From Dipylidium caninum (taxonomy: Eukaryota; Platyhelminthes; Cestoda; Cyclophyllidea; Dipylidiidae): 64,000 nt of DNA. Made by a program: the position numbers and the translations under genes. Below are positions 37,301 through 45,800 of the stretch, one piece after another; the stretch's first letter is position 1; each line of letters opens with the position of its first letter. Below the pieces are notes generated by a model. That model was not told the DNA's origin. It ran no database searches and saw only the letters and a list, made by a program, of their open reading frames with translations. The stretch is taken from positions 1 to 64,000 of the forward strand of contig QEYB01000290.1 in assembly GCA_017562135.1 (NCBI GenBank). Direction: 5' to 3'.

Positions 37301-39824
37301 CGCGCCGCCAAGAAGATGAGACAGAAAGTGAGGTCCCCGAAAATGATCCGGTAAGTGTCTGTTTCCACCTGATTCACAACTTCTCTTCAAAATGGTTCAC
37401 TTCCGCTCCTTTTCGATAAAATTGAGACTAGTAGCTAGTAGTGGTTAAATCCATACTTGTGATTGACAGTGTCCCAAGCAGGCGATTTGAATTGATCTCG
37501 AAAACCCTTTTCTCTCCATTCACAGGCGGATGAGGTGAGCATCGCCCTCGCATGGGTTTGACTTGACCTCCTCCCGTCCTCTCTTAATCCGCTCCACCAG
37601 CCCTCTCGATCCCTTGCAGAACTCAATTAGGGAGATAACTTCGACGCACGGAAGCAAGCCTTCCAGAGAGGTAAGACTTCGCAGAATGCCCAGGCCGTGG
37701 CAAACCATTCCATTTAGGGGCGCCATTGTCCCACTTCGAGGGGTAGGGTTGACTTTGGGCGGTTGTGGGTGGTTGTGGGTCTGCCAGTGACCGGTGAACC
37801 CGTGACAGAAGTGATGTCCAGAGAGGCCTTTGTGGGTTAATTTTCGGACTGGACTGGTCTAAAGTAGACACGCTTTCGGTCTTCTGTAGACCGTTAACAG
37901 GATGCCGCACTAGCTGTCTATTGCTGTTGGATTGACTGTCCCTTTATCACGCTGGTTTGACAAGAACCGCTAGAGGGGAACAATTGCGCCTAGCCCTTCA
38001 TCTCTAAACGTAGAGATACCGCTGCGCATCACCCTACTATTGTCGACTTGTCTCAGACCCTGCCACTTAACCACGCTTTTACAGACGCTTCTTGCTGGCT
38101 AACACTTAACGTGACTTCATTAACCCCTACTAATCTCTCTCGGTGCGACCACCTTTCACTAGTTGCCTGTGATCATCGAAAGCGTGAAATCCCTCTGACA
38201 GCGCCCACCTTGATCATTGTCTGCTAACCTCTGGTCACACCGATATCCTTCTTTTAGTAGGTCAGTCGCCACTTAGGTTGAGCCAAGGAAGTCCGTTGAA
38301 GAGACTATTGCCTTAACTGCTATTTTCTCACCTAGAATGATGTATCTGGCGCTGGGTCAACGGATGGCGACCGAACGTGGGAAGATTTTGAGGTAAGGCG
38401 AGGAATGTAGGGCGGTGGGAGTGTCATGAACTGGGTGCAGATAGCATAGCCTAGGCTAAGTGCAGATGATTTTCTTCACCTGTCGCCTGCATCTCGAGTT
38501 GTGAGGTGGGGGAGGGGGGGAGGGGGGAGGGGGGTCGCTCGCCGCGTTATTGCCTCGTTGCATGAACATTCTAGTCGTTAGTGTGCACAAAACCCCCGAA
38601 TTTGAGCCTCGTAAATTGCTTGAAGACCTCCACTTCCTTCAATAAACCTCAACAGTAAAGTGGAGACGATATGATCAGAGTTGACATATACCTCTACGTT
38701 TCTTTCAACTCAATGTCCAAGGACCTGTTGCAACAGAGATTACGTGTCCCTTATTGTTCTCACCTCATTTTCCGCATATTTGTGGCCCATTTCTAGGCAG
38801 CAAATAGGGCTTAGTGCAGTGTGCCGAAAGTGTCATGTTCTACCTTTGGAAGACACTGACACTACCCTCCTTTTCTCCTCTCTTCCATTCTCTTCTTCTA
38901 GACACGTGAACCAGTGGATTTTACGGATGTGCCCGTCATATTAAGGGTGAGGACACTTCGCATAGTGATGATTATTGCTAACGATCACGTTGGTAATTGA
39001 ATGTCTGGCCAACATCCTCATACTTGATCGCTAATATTGCGACGATGCACAGAAGGCGGGAGGCATCTCTCTCACTAAAGCCTGAACCGTTAACCTGCCC
39101 CTCCCTCCGTCTGTATGAGACAACATACCTGCGACCGAAGCCGTTTATTGGCTGACGCATTGACAGGCGACAGGCGACAGGCGACAGGAGTAAGGTCAGG
39201 AGGTAGTACACTTGTTGCGGACTTGGCTTCGTGAATTCCGGGTAGACGTGAGGCCGCTCGAGGTAGGACAACGGCCGCAACGACGGCGATGACGAGAGGG
39301 AGGAGAAGGTGGAGACGGAGGGATGGTAAAAAACAGACGAAGGAGGATAAGGAGCAATGGCAATAGATATGATGGGAGGCCAAGAAGCGGAGATTGACGA
39401 GTCACGAAACAGTGGAATGATTAAGATGGATTTATGGAAATGGGCTGCCATGAATGCCTCCTCTTACACCTCTTCTTGACGGCCTTCACAGCCTATTTTA
39501 CCCACTGGTAAGTCGGGGCAGGAAAGGGAGGCGTACCGAAAACACGTTCGAGTGGCGCAGCAGTACGTGAAACTGTACAAGATGAAGAAATATCTGAGTG
39601 ATCGCTGGAGGGCCGAGGTGGAGACGATCGTGGCGAACAGAGGCCTCAATTCCATCGACGCAGAACTGTTCAGAAGACGAATTACAGAATATTGTGAAGG
39701 AATATGCAAATAGGGTATGCGTTGTAATTCGGAAGGTAAAAGCAGTTGGCTTTCCGCCTGCTCAATACACCGCATTTCTTTCTTTTAGCGGCAAAGTTCT
39801 AAGAACGCCGGGACAAGAAGATGA
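34400..39824 (+). CDS. MAP3K7: MAP3K7 (TAK1)-like kinase, first copy
   Basis: TAK1 is the cytosolic MAP3K acting downstream of TGF-beta/BMP and innate receptors, activated through TAB proteins. Exon 1 (34400-34429) starts MEAGKPAVKA. Exons at 34906-34989, 35067-35313, 35363-35627, 36082-36244 and 36326-36494 carry the kinase: Gly loop CGGAYG, AVKK lysine, HRDLK, LKISDFG, MAPEV and SEDPKQRPS. Several tiny linker exons follow (37276-37350, 37620-37670, 38336-38392, ~38900-38945). A final exon from 39492 resembles the TAB2/3-binding coiled coil of TAK1 (..AYRKHVRVAQQYVKLYKMKK..). Splice phases agree through exon 4. Lesions: an extra A at 35479-35481 shifts frame right after HRDLK, with ATG changed to AGG two codons later. 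An extra base near 39703 brings a stop in the coiled-coil exon. The first loop glycine is Cys. Known TAK1 function is inferred by homology. Confidence 0.85.
35490..38808 (+). repeat. Right arm of the 3.3-kb inverted repeat
   Basis: Direct-orientation partner of 25325-28647, lying wholly within the first MAP3K7 copy, from the middle of exon 4 to an intron upstream of the TREPVDFTD exon. The arm lengths are 3,319 and 3,323 bp. The few differences seen are single bases, such as GAGGTCC here against AAGGTCC in the left arm and in the third copy. Confidence 0.95.
38509..38534 (+). other. G-rich intronic tract (potential G-quadruplex)
   Basis: Four runs of five to seven G separated by single A (GTGGGGGAGGGGGGGAGG and onward) lie in a MAP3K7 intron. 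The inverted arm has the C-rich complement at 25600-25625. The third copy has a longer, altered version at 59324-59351. The run pattern fits the usual four-G-tract quadruplex rule. A biological role is not shown. Confidence 0.8.
39160..39188 (+). repeat. (GACAGGC)n minisatellite, four units
   Basis: GACAGGC is repeated in tandem here in the first copy. The second copy at the equivalent place (about 59979-59994) has only about two altered units. It lies in an intron upstream of the MAP3K7 coiled-coil exon. Confidence 0.8.
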
Positions 39825-39933
39825 ATAGAAAAAGGTGAACGTAGGCAGGCGCAGGGACCTTCTGCCCCATTGGCATCGATGGCATCTTTCCCATGACCGT
39901 TAATATTAATGCTTATATAATAATACTAAAACT

Positions 39934-39939
39934 AATAAA
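39934..39939 (+). promoter_or_regulatory. Candidate polyadenylation signal AATAAA for MAP3K7
   Basis: AATAAA lies about 110 bp after the inferred MAP3K7 stop at 39824, in an AT-rich stretch. The same signal is conserved at 60731-60736 after the second copy. Position and conservation support it, but no transcript evidence is available. Confidence 0.5.
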
Positions 39940-39973
39940 AAAGCGCAGCACAAGGCCCCAAACAAGGCGTTGA

Positions 39974-40136
39974 GTGGTGTGTTTGGCAGCGCTCACCATG
40001 TTTACAACTGTGATGAGTTTGTGGTCACTGGCGGGAGTGGGGAAGTCGGAGTGCTGGAGTTCCCCTGCCATTGCTTGCACTACGTGTGCTATCCCCATCG
40101 TCCTCAGTGTACCCACAGTCGACACGAGCGATCGTG
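39974..40136 (+). CDS. Unidentified open segment with a WD-blade look
   Basis: One frame reads ...VYNCDEFVVTGGSGEVGVLEF... and ends at TGA 40134-40136. The 'fVvTGGsGEVgVle' pattern resembles one blade of a WD40 or kelch propeller. The frame is also open in the second copy (about 60770-60936). I found no flanking propeller repeats or convincing splice sites, so it could be chance or an exon relic. Confidence 0.15.
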
Positions 40137-40398
40137 AGGCACGCCCACCACCTGTAGTCAAACATAGACGCTACTTCTGTTTCTTCTGCCTTTAGACCTG
40201 ACGAGGGGACATTGTTCAAGTCACGAGGGATTGTCACACACCTCAAATACGGCTATGTTAGCAGCAGAACGCACTTCCGGATTTAGCTTGGACGCAAATT
40301 TTTATTGGTCTGTGGCTTTAAGGCCGCTCAATCTCTTGGCTTGGTGAGTCAGTGAATATGGCGACCTGCCTAAAGCATGGTATATTTGGAGCGGCCTC

Positions 40399-40520
40399 TT
40401 AGAGTGAAATCCGAGTGCAGTGAGACCACATTCCACCACGCGGACAAATGCATGCGAAAGGCATTCGGGGAAAGATTCCCCTCAGGTGAGGTGGAGGAAA
40501 TATTCTGTCGCCCATGACAC
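40399..40520 (+). CDS. Short unidentified open frame upstream of ELOF1 (first copy)
   Basis: From ATG at about 40378-40400 a frame reads MVYLERPLRVK... and ends shortly before the 1,047-bp copy-specific segment. In the second copy the same frame (61176 onward) runs straight into ELOF1 in phase, because that segment is missing. Differences between the copies are mostly amino-acid changing (for example KAFGE/KVFGE, FPSGE/FPLGE), which argues against strong coding constraint. Confidence 0.15.
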
Positions 40521-40521
40521 G

Positions 40522-41568
40522 AGTCCACGTCACACGTCTGTGTTTATGTCTCACAATGTAGTTCTGCTGTAGTGGAGGTTGTGTTTCCAATTGTCAGGGG
40601 TCGAGTGCTCTGCCTCATCCGTTGCGGTCGGGCAGACATTCGATTGCAAATCGCCCAAGGGCCGTGGACATGCCACCTCTTCGCCCTGGCAACTAGGTTG
40701 TATGTCTTCTCTTTTTCTGTCAACAAATTTTGCAGGATTCAAGTGAAGTAATCGCGTGTTAGGGTCACGGACCTCCCCATGCAGACAAGTCGACGTCTTC
40801 TTTCGTCGCTCTCTCTGACAACGCTGGATCTTGCATCTCTAGTCCGATTTTATGCAGAGTGTGGGACGTCTTCAAAACTGTGCCGTTATGTATTCGAACA
40901 GTAGGTGATACGTTGGAGGCTGCTTGTCAAAATTACCAGCCACTCTGACTTGAGCCTTTGACAAACTCGGCGTACACGGTCGTCCAGTGCGCGAAATTCC
41001 CTTCAGTTGCGTGTGAGTGTGGTGTCGGCAAGGCAGCGCCAGACAGGTCCTCGACGGCTACGAAGTGTCTCTGAGCGCCGCCAGCCTAGCGCCTCGCCCC
41101 TTCTCATGTGAGGTGGAGTAGTTAATTGTGACGCGCTCTCGGGCAAAATCGTGGTCGCCAAAGCCTAAGTGTTCCGCATCGAGTACACGCAGTGCATAAT
41201 ATCACTAAGCATCGCCTAAGGCGCAGTGTGTGGTAAGACGGGGGAGGAGACAAATTGCTGTTGAGTAGGCTATCTGGGGACCCAGAGCAGCGGTCACATA
41301 TCCTCATGGAGTGTAATCGCATGCAAGCGGTATTGCGATGCACTCGGGACTGTCAGCAATGTTGGCGCTCAACATGAAGACTAGTGACTAAGGCAGCTTG
41401 CACAAAACATTGTGCCTTCTTGTGTCCAAATTCAAAAAAAGCGTTAAAGAAAACAATACTGCTTACATGTTTGTGGTTATTTCTATACCCATTTGGGACC
41501 TGGTCCTTGTTTTAATCAGTGATAGAAGACGCATGTTAGCGTGACAAGTCAAACCGACTAGACGGGAG
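40522..41568. other. 1,047-bp segment present only in the first duplication copy
   Basis: Alignment of the copies is continuous up to CCCATGACACG (40521; 61320 in copy two) and resumes at CTGTTGACTCG (41569; 61321). The extra segment ends 20 bp before the ELOF1 start codon. I see no terminal repeats, target-site duplication or transposon motifs, so it may be an ancestral promoter/5' region deleted from copy two rather than an insertion. It contains no recognisable gene. Confidence 0.85.
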
Positions 41569-41588
41569 CTGTTGACTCGTTCTCCTCT

Positions 41589-41876
41589 ATGGGAAGGAGG
41601 AAGAGCACACGCAAGCCTCCACCCAAGGCAAAGGTCATCGAACCACTACCGAAACAGTTCAATTGCCCGTTTTGCAATCACGAGCGTTCGTGTGAAGTGG
41701 AAATGTAGGTCGTCATTTGGTTGACGCGCATCCTTCTCAGCGACAGGGAAAAGAAGACTGGTTACGTGAAATGCGGAATTTGCCTTGAGGACTATCAAAC
41801 ATCCGTGAATGCACTCAGCCAGGCTATTGACGTGTACAACGACTGGATTGACGAGTGTGAGCTTGCCAACTCCTAG
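41589..41876 (+). CDS. ELOF1: Transcription elongation factor 1 homolog (first copy)
   Basis: Small zinc-ribbon factor that rides with elongating RNA polymerase II and aids transcription-coupled repair. Exon 1 (41589-41704) encodes [15 protein letters not shown], then [16 protein letters not shown] 36-nt GT-AG intron (41705-41740) follows. Exon 2 (41741-41876) encodes [14 protein letters not shown] and ends [15 protein letters not shown]. Both CxxC pairs (CPFC and CGIC) are intact. The total of 83 residues is the family's usual length. The splice inside the Ile codon (AT|C) restores the conserved D-R dipeptide. The frame is clean, with no indel. A second intact copy lies at 61341-61628, with an S-to-F change at the last residue. 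Recognition is essentially certain. Confidence 0.97.
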
Positions 41877-42075
41877 CCAGCCCATGTACCCCATACGACT
41901 AATAGCGAGAATGAAGAGGTGCCTAATCCTGTGTTCCCGTCCTTCGGAAAGGGGACTCGCCTGTGTTAAAGCGGCCGACCCCCTGTTGAAATGCGGCATT
42001 ACAGACCTACCTGGACAATCATTGTGGCTAATCCTCTGGTTACCCCTCCCCTTCCCACAAACCCTAGTTATACCC

Positions 42076-42099
42076 ACTCCCCTCCCCCCCCCCTCCTAA
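42076..42099 (+). repeat. C-rich homopyrimidine tract at the duplication edge
   Basis: Immediately after the end of similarity with the second copy, the sequence runs through CCCCT and a ten-C stretch. The second copy continues with unrelated sequence from 61828. The tract marks the distal breakpoint of the first copy. Confidence 0.8.
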
Positions 42100-42821
42100 G
42101 ATCAACCACTCTAGCCTGCATTCCGATTCACCCCCGGTTCACGCTAACTTCCCACTCTGAATTCCACGAATTCGCTCGCGTTGCATCCACTGGCTACGGG
42201 TGTAACTTTAGGAAACCGATAACTCCGGCGCTTAACTACTGGTGGCCAATATCGGGCCGATCGTAACGGAGTGTCCTTCATGCGGGGATCAACAAATTCC
42301 ACCATGGGAGCCACCACCTCCCATGATATATGGCGTACAACTTGTCAACACTAGACGCCGGACACTAGACTCGAGGAATGTACAACTAAACATTCATTAC
42401 AACTAGTCGAATCCAATTGGGTCCTGAAAACTGGAGTCAAGAAAGTCAGTCCCGCAGATCAAAGACGACCAGCACAGGATAATCCGCTACCTTGAATGAC
42501 CTATGTGTACAGTCTATCACCTTACACCTCCAACAGGGCTCCTTCGGAGTCTAACCACCTCACCTGGTCTTACCACTACTCTCTTTGCGACTTGTCTCCC
42601 CTTTCCCTCCCACATGCTTCAAAGTCCATATGGTAAAAGGTCTTTTTTCCTCCAAGAGAGCCGACGGAGGAGGGGGTTTATCGAAGCTCTCCCTCCTTCT
42701 GCTAACATGCAAGTGATCGCATGCCCATTTCAGGTCGAAAAGTGGCGAGAAAGGTGACGCAGAAACTCCGCGGCCCTTTTGTTCTTTGTTAATTGGAGGA
42801 TCTCCCTTGAGTTTGACATAT
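42100..42821. other. Intergenic, between the duplication edge and INTS8
   Basis: No gene is recognised. A short plus frame near 42244-42405 reads ..ECPSCGDQQIPPWEPPPP.., which has one CxxC but no second pair. The minus strand around 42640-42690 holds an Arg/Lys-rich stretch that could be a last INTS8 exon, but no convincing splice link was found. Confidence 0.4.
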
Positions 42822-45800
42822 TCACCTCAGGTTGGTTGATACATCCTGAAGGGTCAAAAGGACGGCTTTTGAAACTATTTCCCAGTGGATGCGTGGTAAA
42901 GGCGAGGTTGTGCTGTACTGCATCGACCGCTTACGTAAAAAGGTTGTTCTTCGCGACTGGGAGAAGTGGAAATTCTGAAGGTTAGTTAGAGCCGTCAACA
43001 GGTCGAGGTTCCAAAGGAATACGGCCATGTCATCCAGCGCTTCAAAATTGTATGGAAGCCCAAGATCCTTTTCACAGTGAACCGAGTTAATGATGTCGAG
43101 TCCTGTGGCAAGTAGAGAACTCCTTTCCGGTCCGAATTGGCACAGAGCTATTGCATCACCTATGTGGCCTAGTGACCTGCAGCATTGGACCATTGTTGTG
43201 AGTCTCTGGGAGGGGAGAACTTAATAATAATTAGCGCCTTTTTCGAACTTTTTGAGTAAGTTGTAATCATTACGGTCATTATAAAAAATAGCTGAGCATT
43301 ATTGGCGTTAGTAATAAGGGCCCAAATCCTTTTTTTGCAAAACGTTTGCTTACAACAAAGTTGTTAACTTTATTTTCCTGTTTTTGGGGCGGTCTATCTA
43401 AAACCTACGCGTTCAGTGAACACACTCGAAGGCACCGGCCGGGAAAAGTAGTTGCTGTCGGCGGCCGCCGCTTGAAGAATCAGTGAGAGTACCGATCGAG
43501 GATCGGCGTTCACCGACGCCATCTGAAGGTCAGCTTGAAGAAGAAGCCATTTCACGTTTTGAGGTGCTGAACTAATCCCGTATTTTAAAGCAAATTGGAG
43601 TAATTCCAGGAGAGCCTTGGGTGAGGTACTAATCGGGAGAGGAGAGAATGATTGCCAGGGTTCTGATATCGCCTCAGTTTTAAAAAGGGGATGAACTGTC
43701 ATAAGACAGGTCGCCAGAAAACTTATGAAATAGTCTAAGAGACGCCGATGAACTTCTGTTCGCAACTGCGTGAGAAGTCGAATTAAGAAGCGCAGGGTTT
43801 CCGTATCAGCTGGCGACGTCGAAATATTCGATAAGGCGGGTGTACCAGCATTGCTCCCTCCGGCTGTGAACGTCGTCAGGTGGCGTGGATCTGATGTATG
43901 GTTTAGGTGAGAATTTAGATAAAACTAACCTCTTGACGATCTGAAAGAGGGCGGAAGTGAGGGGAGCATGTCGACTAGTGGCCGGAGACATATTATCAAA
44001 CGGTTTGCGTATAGTTCACGCAATGTCTGTGGCGGCTTCTCTTTCTCCAATGAGAGTTTGTGAAGAAGCGTGAAGAGCTCCAGAATCGGGGGACCTCCGC
44101 TCAGTGATGATACAAACGTCGACTCCTGCCATTAGAAACAGTGTAATGGTAAGTTGCCTCAGACCAATTTCTCAACATCGATGCTCAACATGATTGTGCA
44201 CTCGGACGATACACTGGGACACTCAAAACAAATCGGACATATGTCGTAAAAGAATATGGCTTTTTTGAATGAAGCGAAAGACCATTTATTAAAAGGAAAG
44301 GGGAAGATTTTTCGGTAACCTTAAACCATCCTAACATACGCAACTACACCACCTTGCCATACTGACCCCCAACACCTCGTTCTGCCACTGCATACCTTCA
44401 CATACACTTGCTCGATTGCACCTATGTTTGGATAACACCTTTGTGAAACCTGCAAGGATTCGACTTGATAGTACAACAACCGTTTGCAAGCGCATAAGTA
44501 TGTAGTAAAACGTTAAATTTCCGGTTCGGGACAGAGCTAGGTGGTAATGCAGCAAATGAGTTTCGTGATATGAGGCTGATTGTATTCAGAGGTGCAATGA
44601 GCTAGTGTATGAGTGAGTGAGGGTAGAATACGAAAAAAATTAACGGACGCATAGACAGTCTTTTCTGTTTGAAGAATACCTTCCATTGCCGCAAGTAAAT
44701 AATGCTGAAGACATTGAGGTTGTGGCCAATAGAAGCATGAGAAGAAATGAAAACGCACTTTATTCACAAAGGTAACAGGCGGCAATTGACACGAGGTCAT
44801 CCGAGATAATGGCGTCTGGTCCCAAGTCGTTGGTCAAAATAGCTTTGCATCGACTCATTAATTCTGCTTCCTCACTGTGAGATTGCGAAGAGTTTGATAC
44901 GGGGGTGACGTAATTCATACTCCTCAAGAGATCCAAAATCAAACTCTCATGTTCCATAACCCCTCGAATCCAGCGAGTAAAACTTCGTCGCCATGGCGGA
45001 CCACCAGCACTCACGGCGGGAGTGCCTTGCGTATTCTGCACCGGCGGTGGAAGAATATGATTTACTGCCTGGCAAAAGGCCACGGCCAATTCCCAGTCGT
45101 TTTGATCCCTGCGACAATCAATCGCGCGTAGCAACAACACAAGTGCCGGCAGACAACACTGACTGTTCTCCGACGCCATAGCAACAAATTCATACAGAGG
45201 AGGTAGGGAAATGCCACCGTTCAAAGATACCTCCTAGGTAATATGACAAGTTAGAAATTCAAACATCACTAGGTAAAAGTAAGGAATATCTTACACGTCT
45301 TTTTTTAGAAGGATGATCAGAAGGAGAAATCCACTTGAGCACTGTCGGTATAGTAGTATCAATCCAGCCACCGCACCGAAGAATAACCTCTACGGCTGAC
45401 CCACCATTGAGAAGATCTGTGCAAGCATTTACCACCACATTAGGATTGGAGCTGGTGGTGAGGAGGGAGAAGGGTGAGGTGATGTGGCTTTCTACACATA
45501 TATGGCCCCGGTGCCGGTGTGACATAACTAGTGGTGGCGGTGAGGCATCTCCTATTCCCATTTCTGGAAGGTCATGTAATAGACTATCAGGTGTTTGAAT
45601 TTCCGAAAAATCGTCCCTTTTGAAGGACCTCTACGACGGCTCGTAAGTTCGTAGGCAGGGCGCTTATCTAAACAGTTAGGAAAAGCGATTATCTCCATTT
45701 TAAAGATACTTCTTAATACATCACTTCTCGACACTCTTAATCTCGAAGACAATATCAAAGACACTGGTATAGCTAAGGGGATGAATGATTTACTCACCAG

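Larger units (their letters stand above)
29268..42075. repeat. Segmental duplication, first copy (12.8 kb)
   Basis: This stretch recurs in the same orientation at 50055-61827, with an offset of about 20,790. Similarity begins at 'atagggtgccgagg' inside an NDST exon and ends at 'tagttataccc'. It includes most of NDST, all of MAP3K7 and ELOF1. Identity looks above 99% up to about 37,500, apart from one patch at 31388-31622. It then drops to roughly 94-95%, and to about 85% in the last 200 bp. The first copy holds 1,047 bp (40522-41568) that the second lacks. Confidence 0.95.

Noticed and set aside
39492..39824. Coiled-coil exon as a separate ENY2/Sus1-like gene
   Set aside because: At first it looked ENY2-like, but the order A-x-x-x-H-x-x-x-A-x-x-Y-M/V-K followed by a helix matches the TAK1 C-terminal TAB-binding segment, and it lies at the right place in the MAP3K7 gene.
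40522..41568. Copy-one extra segment as a transposon insertion
   Set aside because: No target-site duplication, terminal repeats, poly(A) tail or transposase-like frame seen at its edges or inside.
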